Shown here: positions 1-8,503 of the stretch, piece by piece
Numbering within the stretch: position 1 is the first letter of the stretch
Layout of the letters: each line of letters opens with the position of its first letter
Origin: G965222535 sp965222535
GTDB taxonomy: Bacteria; Pseudomonadota; Gammaproteobacteria; HK1
DNA: 64,000 nt
Assembly: GCA_965222535.1 (NCBI GenBank)
Contig: OZ244957.1
Location: forward strand, 1,984,001 to 2,048,000
Direction of reading: 5' to 3'
Program-made: the position numbers and the translations under genes
Notes under the pieces: generated by a model
Databases searched by the model: none
Told to the model about the DNA's origin: nothing
Seen by the model: only the letters and a program-made list of their open reading frames with translations

Positions 1-3000
1 GGCACCGGCACCGCTGACGCAGATCGCTAGGTTATCGCTGTCGGGGGTGGGAAATAGCTGCGGATGCAGGGATACACGATGATTCATCCTGCGATCAAAA
101 TACAGATATTGCTTGCAAAACGGACGGTACATCGCCGGGCGTATAACCTGCCGATCGCAATTAATCGTTTTCCCTCTGGATAGATACTGCTCCAGCGAAG
201 ATGACCAACTGATGTGTGTCGCATCGCGGCTGAGGCACTGCAGGCGGTCGTCGTCCTTCTCAAGATGTTGCGTATGGCGCAACTGCTGATTGTAGAACGC
301 GATCGTGCGTGCCATATTATCCGCTAGGGCGGCGCGGCTGTGGTTGTAAGCCCAGGCATCCCGACATGTCTCCACTCCTCTGCAAAACAACCTGAAGACG
401 CTGGGTTGGGGAGCGGCACCTTCGCGTTTGTTTGCCGCAAGCCCCAGCGGCAGGAAAGTCGCAAAATCAGCGCGGCGTTGGTTGATCCAGTCGCCGTGCG
501 CATTCGGGCGCAGGCGCTGCCATTCCAGGTTGCCGATATGCCCGGCGGCGGCAATCGCTGCCAGTTTCTCCTCGCGCGTTAGGTAATCGCCGATGTCGTG
601 GTAATCGATCGCCGCCGGCCCTGGCTGCTGCGTGTCTTTGAGCAGCAGCGTGATGGTGACCGGCAGGCGGCTGCCTTGGCCGAATACGTTATCTTTTTCT
701 TTGCGGCGTTGTTCGCCAGAGGTGCGTGCGTTGCCGCGCAGGTTGTAGATGTAGATGTGTGCGCATTCCGCTGCTAGGCACTGGCGCAGACCATCGGCGG
801 AGTGGGAATCGATGAACGCACCGTTGGTAACAAAGGCGACCAGCCCGCGCTCGCCAATGCGATCGGTCGCCCAGCGCAGCGCACGGATATAGGAATCGTA
901 TAAGCTGTTTTTGTTGGTAACCGTGGAATGCTTGGCGTAGGTGGCTTCAATGCGCGCATCGAGGCCCGGGTACTTCAGGTTCTGGTTGGCGTCGTTTTGG
1001 CTGCGTTGGCCGATGGAATACGGCGGGTTGCCGATGATGACGCGGATCGGGGCCTCCTTTTGACGCTGTGCACGCTTGGGGTTCTTATCGAAGATCTTGC
1101 CTCCTTGCCGGCCCTCGCCTTCGCTAAGTTGAAACGTATCGCTTAGCACGATGCCGGGGAACGGCTGGTAGTTGCCGTGGCTGCGCTGGTGGTAGCTCTC
1201 TTCGATGTTGACGGCGGCGATGTAATACGACAGCAGCACCAGCTCGTTGGCGTGCAGTTCGTGGTGGTACTTGCGCTTGAGGTCGTCGGTGTGGATCAGA
1301 TCCGATTGGATCAGGCGGGCGATGAAGGTGCCGGTGCCGACGAAGGGCTCTAGGATGTGCACCTTCTCATCGCTCAAGCACTGACCAAAGCACTGGCGCA
1401 GCAGCCGATCGGCACTGTGCAAGATGAAATCGACGATCTCGACCGGGGTGAAGACGATCCCTAAGCGCTCGGCATCGCGTTTGAAGGCTTTGGCGAAGAA
1501 CTTCTCGTACAACTCCAACAAGATGCGCTGGCGTCCTTGTGGGTTGTCGATGCCGCTGGCGCGCTGGCGTACGCTGTCATAGAAGCCTTGCAGCGATGCT
1601 GTCTCGCGTGCGATGCGCTGCTCTTCGAGTAACTCCAGCATCGCCTGCATGTTGCAAGATACGGGGTTTTCGCTGGCGAAACGGTATTTTTCAAACAGCG
1701 CGTCAAACACCGGCTGGGTGATGGCGTGCTGCGACAGCATCTCGATCGCGTCATCAGCGCTAATGTGCGGATTGAGGTTCTGCCGCAGATCGCCTAAAAA
1801 CTCCTCAAATAAGGTGCGGTGATCGCTATCGCTGCCGTGAACGATGGCGTTGATGCGGGCGATATTGCGCTGGCTGATGTCGATCACGTCGTCCACCCAG
1901 TCGTCCCAGTAATGGCGATTGCCGCATTTTTTGATGATGCAGGCATACAGTGCCTTGCGCCATTCCTGAATGCCGTCGAAGGGCAGCCATTGCTGCTTCG
2001 TTGCCGTTGCCATAGCGCCGCCGCCGCTGCCGCTGCTGCTATCGCCGCCGCCAATGCCGATCACTTGGATCTGCGGCGGTGCGGTGTGGTTCAGGTCGAG
2101 GGTATTGATCAGCGCGTTAAAACGGTTGTCATGGGCGCGCAAGGCCTGCAATACCTCCCATACCACGCGGTAGGCGCGGTTGTTGTGCAGCGTCGCTTCC
2201 GGATCGGCGCTTGCATCCACCGCAATCGGCAGGATCACATAGCCGTAGTGCTTGCCCGGGGCTTTGCGCATCACGCGGCCGACCGATTGCACCACATCCA
2301 CCTGCGAGGCGCGCGGCTGGGTGAAGATCACCGCATCCAGCGCCGGCACATCGACGCCTTCCGATAAGCAGCGCACATTGCTGATGATGCGGCACCCGTC
2401 TGCGGTGTCGGTGCTGTCATCGGCAGTGATCGCAGTGCCATCGCGCAACCAGGCGAGGGCCGCGTTGCGTTCCACTGCCCCCATTGTGCCGTCCACGTGC
2501 TTGACCGTGCAGGTGCGTGCGCCACCTTGGTTTTCGCGGTAAGCGGCGACCAGTTTTTTGAACTTGCTGCCAATGATCTTTGAGGCTTGGATGGTATTGG
2601 CAAAGGCAACCGCGCAGCGCATCGGCTGCGGGTCAGCACTGAAATCGTTTTGCTGCGCATCGGCGCGCTTCTCCAGTGCATTCCAGCAGCCGATCAGGCG
2701 CGCGGTATCACCCAGCGGCAAGCCCTGATCGCTGGCCATAAACGCCGCCATTTGAGCCGCAACGCTGTTGGTATCGACGACCAGGATCAGCACCTTGTAA
2801 TCGACCAGCAGGTGCTGTTCGATCGCCGTCGAGAAATCCAAGCGATAAAACTCGTTGCCGTAACGCTCGACATCGTCCATCGAGCTCAAAATCAACGCAT
2901 CTTGTTGGGCTTTTTTCTTGGCGTCGGCGGAATATAGCCGCGGCGTCGCGGTCATGTACAGCCGTTTGGTGGCGCGGATGGCAGCGTTGTTGTGGATGGC

Positions 3001-4017
3001 GCTGAAGCGGTTGGCGGAGTCCGCATCCGCGGCGGCATCGACGCCGGTGGTGCGGTGCGCCTCGTCGCAGATCACCAGATCAAACGTTTGCCCCGCTGCG
3101 CGCTGAGCCTCGTGTACGACGGCCAATGATTGGTAGGTGGAAAACACCACCGTCATCTTCTGCGGCGTCGGCTGCTGCAGCGCCGTGGCCAGTTTTTGCG
3201 GGTTGGTTTGGGGTGGCTGCACCAGTTCAGTGAGGCTGGCGTCCTCGCGCTTTGACTGGCCGGCGTAAGCATCGGAGCACACCGCTAGGTAGCGGTGTGG
3301 GATGCCGGCGCTCTGGTCGCGTGACCATTCGCGCATGGATTGCGATATCAGCGCAATGGATGGCACCAGAAACAGCACCTGAGCGCCGACGCCGGCGCAG
3401 CGCTCGGCGATGTTGAGCGCGGTGAAGGTCTTACCGGTGCCGCAGGCCATGATCAGTTGGCCGCGATCAGCGCCCGCAAACCCCGCCAGCACCGCATCTA
3501 CGGCGGCTTGCTGGTGCGGCCGCAACTGCTTTTTGTGCCCGCGATAACGCAGTTGCTCTGGTGCTGTAAGGCTTGGCCAATCAAACGGTTCGCGCTCTAG
3601 AGCGAAGAAATCGAGACGCGTGACCTTGATGTGTTGACCTTCCAGCGCCTTTTCCGCATGGCGGCTCCAGCGCTTGGCAGTGGAGACGATCAGCCGATGG
3701 CTGTAGTGCTCCTTGCCCGAGGCGGTGAAGAACGAATCGATATCGCTCTTTTGCAGGATATGCTCGGGTGCGTAGGCTTTGCACTGGATGGCGCAGTAGC
3801 CCTCGCCGCTGGATTGCTCGGCAACCAGATCGATACCCGTATCCGGGCCTTCGCGCTGCGGCCAATCCTGCCATAGCCAGACTTTGGTAAAGCGCCCCTT
3901 CCATTCTGGATCCTGGCAGAAAAAGGTCTGCATCAGGCGCTCAAATGCCTTGCCTTGGGCAACGGTTGTCGTCGCAGCGGCGACGATCTGTTGATAAACA
4001 CGTTCAAATCCAGGCAT
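1..4017 (-). CDS. Type ISP restriction-modification enzyme (nuclease-helicase-methylase), 3' end off window
   Basis: One uninterrupted minus-strand frame of 1,339 codons runs from the ATG at 4017 off the left edge. Residues about 45-85 form an Mrr-like nuclease with D63 (GIDLV) and Q78-C-K80. An SF2 helicase follows: Walker A ACGTGKT (191-197), DEAH (318-321), TATP (356-359) and motif VI QSVGRVMR (577-584). A helical coupler leads to a gamma-class adenine methylase with motif I EPFVGTGTF (about 890-898) and catalytic NPPY (997-1000). The visible C-terminal part would be the target-recognition region. This domain order is that of the single-polypeptide Type ISP enzymes (LlaGI, LlaBIII; about 1,570 residues), so roughly 200-250 residues are missing beyond the edge. 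Such enzymes methylate one DNA strand and translocate along and cleave unmodified DNA, with no partner subunit. No methylase or specificity gene lies beside it. All catalytic motifs seen are intact. DNA specificity cannot be read from sequence. Confidence 0.9.
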   Translation of the reverse strand, partial: MPGFERVYQQIVAAATTTVAQGKAFERLMQTFFCQDPEWKGRFTKVWLWQDWPQREGPDTGIDLVAEQSSGEGYCAIQCKAYAPEHILQKSDIDSFFTASGKEHYSHRLIVSTAKRWSRHAEKALEGQHIKVTRLDFFALEREPFDWPSLTAPEQLRYRGHKKQLRPHQQAAVDAVLAGFAGADRGQLIMACGTGKTFTALNIAERCAGVGAQVLFLVPSIALISQSMREWSRDQSAGIPHRYLAVCSDAYAGQSKREDASLTELVQPPQTNPQKLATALQQPTPQKMTVVFSTYQSLAVVHEAQRAAGQTFDLVICDEAHRTTGVDAAADADSANRFSAIHNNAAIRATKRLYMTATPRLYSADAKKKAQQDALILSSMDDVERYGNEFYRLDFSTAIEQHLLVDYKVLILVVDTNSVAAQMAAFMASDQGLPLGDTARLIGCWNALEKRADAQQNDFSADPQPMRCAVAFANTIQASKIIGSKFKKLVAAYRENQGGARTCTVKHVDGTMGAVERNAALAWLRDGTAITADDSTDTADGCRIISNVRCLSEGVDVPALDAVIFTQPRASQVDVVQSVGRVMRKAPGKHYGYVILPIAVDASADPEATLHNNRAYRVVWEVLQALRAHDNRFNALINTLDLNHTAPPQIQVIGIGGGDSSSGSGGGAMATATKQQWLPFDGIQEWRKALYACIIKKCGNRHYWDDWVDDVIDISQRNIARINAIVHGSDSDHRTLFEEFLGDLRQNLNPHISADDAIEMLSQHAITQPVFDALFEKYRFASENPVSCNMQAMLELLEEQRIARETASLQGFYDSVRQRASGIDNPQGRQRILLELYEKFFAKAFKRDAERLGIVFTPVEIVDFILHSADRLLRQCFGQCLSDEKVHILEPFVGTGTFIARLIQSDLIHTDDLKRKYHHELHANELVLLSYYIAAVNIEESYHQRSHGNYQPFPGIVLSDTFQLSEGEGRQGGKIFDKNPKRAQRQKEAPIRVIIGNPPYSIGQRSQNDANQNLKYPGLDARIEATYAKHSTVTNKNSLYDSYIRALRWATDRIGERGLVAFVTNGAFIDSHSADGLRQCLAAECAHIYIYNLRGNARTSGEQRRKEKDNVFGQGSRLPVTITLLLKDTQQPGPAAIDYHDIGDYLTREEKLAAIAAAGHIGNLEWQRLRPNAHGDWINQRRADFATFLPLGLAANKREGAAPQPSVFRLFCRGVETCRDAWAYNHSRAALADNMARTIAFYNQQLRHTQHLEKDDDRLQCLSRDATHISWSSSLEQYLSRGKTINCDRQVIRPAMYRPFCKQYLYFDRRMNHRVSLHPQLFPTPDSDNLAICVSGAGA

Positions 4018-4070
4018 ATTCGATCCCTTTTGGGGGCGCAAGACCACATCGCAGGCGGAGGCTTTCACCC

Positions 4071-4122
4071 GCCGCAGGCAATCCTGCGGGATATTCTATG
4101 CTAAAGTCGCCCGCTTTTGATC
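4071..4122 (+). repeat. 52-bp direct repeat, copy 1, with small inverted repeat
   Basis: This copy matches 4290-4341 with only a few differences. It contains the inverted repeat CCGCAGG-CAAT-CCTGCGG followed by a TATGCTAAAGT segment that resembles an extended -10 box. It lies about 55 bases upstream of the Type ISP start, which is read the other way. Whether it is a promoter, an operator or a recombination scar is inference. Confidence 0.6.
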
Positions 4123-4289
4123 TGTTGCTGCTCGGCAGCGACACTATCTGCCGCTTGGGGTCGCCCTCAAGGTCGAGCACCAACACCGTAAAGAAACCCT
4201 CTGCTTGCGGCGGGCGGTGCTCTGCGAATGGCTGCGGGCGGGGGGCTCTGGAATTGGAGGCAATGACCCTTCCAGCAATCATTTCATGC

Positions 4290-4341
4290 GCCGCAGGCAA
4301 TCCTACGGGATATTCTATGCTAGAATCGCCCACTTTTGATC
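4290..4341 (+). repeat. 52-bp direct repeat, copy 2, possible promoter of the hydrolase gene
   Basis: Second copy of the 4071-4122 repeat. The hairpin arm is slightly degenerate (CCTACGG), and a TATGCTAGAAT segment sits about 65 bases before the hydrolase ATG at 4382. Its position and -10-like core make it a reasonable candidate promoter for that gene. Confidence 0.5.
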
Positions 4342-4381
4342 CAGCCCTTATCCAATCCCAAACGAGCCAGAGGTGCTTGCG

Positions 4382-5155
4382 ATGAACCAGCCCGACCTAC
4401 CTGCGATCGTGCGCTGGACGCGCCCTGATGGTGCTCAGTTGGCGTACGCGAAGCTGTCTGGGGCATCGCCGACGGTGGTGTTTTTATGCGGCTATCAATC
4501 CGATATGAGCTCCACCAAGGCGGAATGCTTGCAGCGCTTTTGCGAGCAACGCGGGCAAGCGTATCTGCGCTTTGATTATCAGGGCCACGGGCAATCGTCG
4601 GGGGCTTTCGAGGATGGCACCATCGGCACCTGGGCGCATGATGCGATCACCCTCATTGAGGCGCTGACCGAAGGGCCGCTGCTGTTGGTCGGCTCTAGCA
4701 TGGGCGGCTGGCTGATGCTGCTGATCGCACGTTACATGCCGTGGCGCGTCCAGGGCCTGCTCGGCCTTGCTGCGGCACCTGATTTTACCCATGACATGAT
4801 CGAACCCCAGATGAGCGCCGAGCAACGCACGGTGCTTGAGCGTTATGGCAAACTTGAGGTGCCCTACGACGACAGCGAAGGGGGTGACATGTTTATCCTG
4901 ACACGAGCCTTGATGGAAGAGGCAAAGCAACACTTGCAACTGCAAGCGCCCATCCCGCTGCATTGCCCGCTGCGCCTGATTCACGGCATGAAGGATAGCG
5001 AAGTGCCGCTTTCAACCGCCCAACGGCTGCTCGCCTGTATCGCTGCCGACGATGCCCATTTGACGCTGCTGAAAGATGCCGAGCACCGCCTGTCAAGGCC
5101 GCAGGACCTGGCGCTGATCGAACACACCCTAGAAGGCCTGCTGCGCGCTATCTAG
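4382..5155 (+). CDS. alpha/beta hydrolase
   Basis: A 257-residue alpha/beta-hydrolase-fold protein, probably a cytoplasmic esterase or thioesterase. The nucleophile elbow is GSSMGG, the acid is the aspartate in HGMKDSEVP, and the catalytic histidine is in DAEHRLS near the C terminus. The oxyanion region FLCGYQSD and the YQGHGQS loop match the family. No signal peptide is visible. I chose the ATG at 4382 over the in-frame GTG at 4373 because AGAGG lies 8 bases ahead of it. The overall pattern resembles the ABHD10/palmitoyl-thioesterase-like group of short bacterial hydrolases, but the substrate cannot be assigned. The gene stands alone and converges with the MFS gene. Confidence 0.8.
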   Translation: MNQPDLPAIVRWTRPDGAQLAYAKLSGASPTVVFLCGYQSDMSSTKAECLQRFCEQRGQAYLRFDYQGHGQSSGAFEDGTIGTWAHDAITLIEALTEGPLLLVGSSMGGWLMLLIARYMPWRVQGLLGLAAAPDFTHDMIEPQMSAEQRTVLERYGKLEVPYDDSEGGDMFILTRALMEEAKQHLQLQAPIPLHCPLRLIHGMKDSEVPLSTAQRLLACIAADDAHLTLLKDAEHRLSRPQDLALIEHTLEGLLRAI

Positions 5156-5172
5156 CATTGCACCCTGTGCCA

Positions 5173-5260
5173 AAGCGTTTTACTGGTGTGGGATCGGATG
5201 TTGCCTGCTCCACCCCAAGCGTTTTACTGGTGTGGGATCGGATGTTGCCTGCTCCACCCC
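5173..5260. repeat. 44-bp tandem duplication at the 3' end of the MFS gene
   Basis: Two adjacent 44-bp copies (5173-5216 and 5217-5260) that appear identical cover the last codons of the minus-strand MFS gene. Because 44 is not a multiple of three, the second copy is read in another frame and supplies the present stop. The duplication therefore replaced the original C-terminal tail. Confidence 0.85.
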
Positions 5261-6520
5261 ACGCGCTTCGTTAACCGTCAGCAACACCAGCGCCCCAGCG
5301 ATAAAGAACAGCAGCAGGGTCAGTACGCCGGCGCGTTGGCTGCCGCTGATGAGCGTTACCGCCCCCAGCAATAACGGCCCCATGAAAGCGGTTATTTTTC
5401 CAGATAAAGCAAAAAAACCGAAGCACTCGGTGCGGTGCTGCGCTGGCGCGAAACGCGCCATCAAGGTGCGGCTGGCGGACTGATTAGGACCGACGCAAAG
5501 CCCTATCGCTATCCCGGCTACCCATAGCCAGCCAGCACTTGGTGCCCATGCCGCCAGCAGCGTGCAGATCACCAAGCCGACCAAGGTCAGCATCACCGTG
5601 CGTTTGCCGCCGATGCGATCGTCGATATAGCCAAACAGGCACACCCCAATCCCAGCGCAGAGGTTAATCACAATGCCAAATTGGAGGACTTCGGCAAGAC
5701 TCATGCCGAACGTGCCAGCAGCATAGATCCCGCCGAACGCAAACAGCGTGATCAGGCCATCGTTGTACAACAGGCGCGCATATAGCAGCCTTTTCATATC
5801 TTTGTAACGCAACACACGAGCGAGCGCTTGGCGCAATCCGTACCAGGCAGCGCCGGCGGTATGCGCGGCAGCCAAGGGCGGCGGTTGCCGCGGCGCTAAC
5901 GCCAGCAGCGGGATACTCGACAGCAAAAACCACGCCACGACCAACAGGTTAGTCAAGCGGTAGCGCAGCTCGTCATCCGCCGGTAAGCCAAACCACGGCT
6001 TATCGCCGATCAACAGGATTAACGCCAGCATCAAGCACAACAGGCCGCCCGCATAGCCACAGCCCCAAGCCAACCCCGAGATGCTGCCAATCCCAACCCC
6101 ATCAGGTGCCAATAGCGGCAGGTAGGCGTTATAGCAGACATTGCCAAGCTCAAAAGCAATATTGGCGATGGCAAACAACCCCAGCGCGATCCAAACGGCA
6201 TGCGCCATCCCCGGTGCCACTAGCGTCAGCATAGCAGTGCCAAGACAACACACTAGGGTGCAACCCATAAGGCAATGCCAGCGATAGCCGCGATCAGCGA
6301 CCACGCCGCATAACGGCGACAAAATCGCTATCGCCAGCGCGCTAACGGCGATGCCCCAGGACCATTGTGTGGTGCCCAACACGGCATCGGCAGCGATGAA
6401 TTGAGTGAAGTAGGTGGCGTAAACGAAGGTTACTACCAAGGTAGCGAATGCCGAATTGCCAAAATCATACAGCGCCCACGATAATTTCAGCGACAATAGC
6501 CTGTGCGTACCCGTGCTCAT
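5180..6520 (-). CDS. MFS transporter, UMF1/Atg22-like
   Basis: A 446-residue inner-membrane protein with about 12 hydrophobic segments. The N-terminal signature WALYDFGNSAFATLV is characteristic of the UMF1 family of major facilitator proteins, relatives of yeast Atg22. Substrates of bacterial UMF1 proteins are mostly unknown, so no cargo is proposed. The loop GYIDDRIGGKR between segments 8 and 9 matches the MFS motif-A position. The C-terminal tail after VNEARGVEQAT lies in a 44-bp tandem duplication and is probably not ancestral. The ATG at 6520 lies about 30 bases from the divergent birA start, so the two genes share a very short promoter region. Confidence 0.8.
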   Translation of the reverse strand: MSTGTHRLLSLKLSWALYDFGNSAFATLVVTFVYATYFTQFIAADAVLGTTQWSWGIAVSALAIAILSPLCGVVADRGYRWHCLMGCTLVCCLGTAMLTLVAPGMAHAVWIALGLFAIANIAFELGNVCYNAYLPLLAPDGVGIGSISGLAWGCGYAGGLLCLMLALILLIGDKPWFGLPADDELRYRLTNLLVVAWFLLSSIPLLALAPRQPPPLAAAHTAGAAWYGLRQALARVLRYKDMKRLLYARLLYNDGLITLFAFGGIYAAGTFGMSLAEVLQFGIVINLCAGIGVCLFGYIDDRIGGKRTVMLTLVGLVICTLLAAWAPSAGWLWVAGIAIGLCVGPNQSASRTLMARFAPAQHRTECFGFFALSGKITAFMGPLLLGAVTLISGSQRAGVLTLLLFFIAGALVLLTVNEARGVEQATSDPTPVKRLGWSRQHPIPHQ

Positions 6521-6550
6521 CTGTCGTAAAACGCCTCTGTAACGTGGATC

Positions 6551-7540
6551 ATGAATTCTGCCACTGACACTGCCACTGACACTGACTTACTAAGTGCCCT
6601 ATATCGCCAACTGGCCACCGCGGAAGAGCATAGTACGCCAACCTTGGCGTACATGCTGGGTATTTCCGAGGCGGCGCTGCAACGCGGGCTGGATGCGCTG
6701 CAATCCCTAGGGCTTGGCATTGAGCGCAGCGGCGTGTGGCTGCGTTTGCATAGCCCGCTTGAGCCATTGGATACTGGATGTATCTTGTTGCATTGCGGCC
6801 CCCCGCGCTTGCGCCTGATGCTGCGCTTCGTCGCGGCATCCACCAACACCGAGTTGCTCAGCGATCACAGCCCTGATGCGCTGCTGGCGTGTACCGCGGA
6901 AGGGCAACAGCGTGGACGCGGGCGTCACGGCAAGGCATGGTTGTCACCGCTGGGCAACAGTATTTCGCTTTCGCTGCGCTACCGTTGGGCGACCGCCTCC
7001 TTGCCCGCGGGGTTGTCGTTGGCGGTTGGGGTGGCGGCGGTCGATGCCCTGAAAACGCTGGGCGTCGTCGGCGTTGGCCTCAAATGGCCTAACGACCTCT
7101 GGGCCGCGGGGCGCAAGCTGGGCGGGATTTTAATCGAACCGCGCTATAGTACCGAGCGCCTCGATGTGGTGATCGGGATCGGCGTCAATCTGCGCCTGCC
7201 GCATCCGCCGCCGCGCTGCCAGCCAATGACTGACCTTGAGACTGTAGCGACTGAAAGGCTGTCGCGCAATGTCCTGACGGGACGGCTGCTCAAAGCCATA
7301 ATCCATGCCTGTGAGAGCGTCGAAGCACATGGTTTTGCGGTTTACCAAGATGCGTTCGCGGCGGTTGATGCCCTCAAAGGGCAGCCGATCAGAGTCACCT
7401 CAGGAGTTCATCAGGCAGCGCCGATCGACGGCGTCGCCGATGGCATCGAGCGCGATGGCGCATTGCGAGTCCAGACCGTGAACGGCTGTCAGCGCATCAT
7501 CACGGGCAGCGTAACGCTGCGGGTGCCCGCAGGATCATAG
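6551..7540 (+). CDS. birA: biotin-protein ligase / biotin operon repressor
   Basis: A 329-residue bifunctional BirA. It activates biotin to biotinyl-AMP, transfers it to the carrier lysine of acetyl-CoA carboxylase, and can repress biotin genes through its N-terminal winged helix (residues about 10-70). The ligase core is clear: GRGRHGKAW is the biotinyl-AMP-binding loop, and KWPNDLWAAGRKLGGIL holds the catalytic lysine region. A short C-terminal SH3-like domain follows. The first codons contain a tandem repeat of a 12-bp unit encoding T-D-T-A. The gene is divergent from the MFS gene and convergent with ispD, with 3 bases between stops. No biotin synthesis gene is in the window. Confidence 0.93.
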   Translation: MNSATDTATDTDLLSALYRQLATAEEHSTPTLAYMLGISEAALQRGLDALQSLGLGIERSGVWLRLHSPLEPLDTGCILLHCGPPRLRLMLRFVAASTNTELLSDHSPDALLACTAEGQQRGRGRHGKAWLSPLGNSISLSLRYRWATASLPAGLSLAVGVAAVDALKTLGVVGVGLKWPNDLWAAGRKLGGILIEPRYSTERLDVVIGIGVNLRLPHPPPRCQPMTDLETVATERLSRNVLTGRLLKAIIHACESVEAHGFAVYQDAFAAVDALKGQPIRVTSGVHQAAPIDGVADGIERDGALRVQTVNGCQRIITGSVTLRVPAGS

Positions 7541-7543
7541 GCA

Positions 7544-8299
7544 TCATCCAGCGTCTGACGCCTCTTCAAGCCGTCGCTTGAGGATGGCAGCCGCTAATTC
7601 CAGATCGGCGGGAGTGGTAATTTTGATGTTATCGCTATTGCCGCGTACCACCAGCGGGCAAGCGCCGACGTGTTCCATCGCCTGCGTCTCATCGGTACAC
7701 GGCTGACCCTCGCGCAAGGCGCGCGAAAGCGCTTGGTGCAGTGCGCCGAGGTGGAACATCTGCGGCGTTAGCGCACGCCATAAACCGTCGCGGGGAACGC
7801 TGGCGAGCACTCGACCGTCAGCCGCTACGCGCTTGAGGGTATCGGCGACAGGGTAACCCAACAGCCCCCCAGCGCTGGGGGTGTCGGCGTTTGCTTGGCT
7901 TGACACGGCATCGATAAGACGCGCCAAATCGCTGTGGCGCAGGCAGGGCCGCGCCGCATCGTGTACCAGCACCCAATCGTTGGGTAAGCCCCCACGCTGG
8001 TGCAGCGCCTGCAAGCCCTGCTGCACTGAAGCGGCGCGCGTCTCGCCGCCGGCGGCAGCGACCACGCGGGCTGCATGTGCTGGCGGCAGTGCCGCCGCGA
8101 CAGTGTCCCAGTGGGGGGTGGCGGTTTGCACGACGACGACCAGCATGACCACCCGTGGATCGGCGAGCACCGCTTCAATGGCATGTGCGATAAGCGGACG
8201 ACCGCTGAGTGGCAAATACTGTTTAGGGATCCTCGCGCCCATGCGAAGGCCACTCCCTGCCGCCGCTATGACCGCCCAACAAGGCACCTGCTGGCTCAT
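7544..8299 (-). CDS. ispD: 2-C-methyl-D-erythritol 4-phosphate cytidylyltransferase
   Basis: A 251-residue cytoplasmic enzyme that joins CTP and methylerythritol phosphate in the non-mevalonate isoprenoid pathway. The nucleotide-binding start AAAGSGLRMG with PKQYLPL, the HDAARPC loop and the TDETQAMEH segment are the expected IspD motifs. Length is close to the usual 230-240. A short C-terminal extension (RRLEEASDAG) follows the last helix. ispF, often adjacent or fused, is not next to it here, so the gene is separated from its usual partner. Confidence 0.93.
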   Translation of the reverse strand: MSQQVPCWAVIAAAGSGLRMGARIPKQYLPLSGRPLIAHAIEAVLADPRVVMLVVVVQTATPHWDTVAAALPPAHAARVVAAAGGETRAASVQQGLQALHQRGGLPNDWVLVHDAARPCLRHSDLARLIDAVSSQANADTPSAGGLLGYPVADTLKRVAADGRVLASVPRDGLWRALTPQMFHLGALHQALSRALREGQPCTDETQAMEHVGACPLVVRGNSDNIKITTPADLELAAAILKRRLEEASDAG

Positions 8300-8361
8300 T
8301 CCTCAAACGCTGCTGCGGGAGCAGTGCCGCTGGCAGTCAACAGATCTCGGGAAGGCTTCAG

Positions 8362-8500
8362 GGAACATCGAAAAACCTCAACGGGATGGGGGTTTGGAGG
8401 AAGGGATATGCTCACCTGTGGCGTAAGCCATTGATTTATAATCCTTCCCCCAATAGACAAGCCTCGCAGGGCACCTCGAAAAGCTAGCTTTTCGAGGTGC
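8362..8500. repeat. dispersed intergenic repeat, copy A (near full length)
   Basis: This copy shows the full layout. A left end containing TCGAAAAACCTCAACGGGATGGG is followed by GTAAGCCATTGATTTATAA, then CCCCAATAGACAAGCC, and finally a perfect 30-base palindrome (8471-8500, arms GCACCTCGAAAAGCT and its complement). It lies between ispD and the alcohol dehydrogenase gene. Confidence 0.85.
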
Positions 8501-8503
8501 TCT

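Noticed and set aside
1819..2367. Plus-strand open frame of 182 codons
   Set aside because: It lies opposite the continuous Type ISP frame and has no family features, only composition-driven codons.
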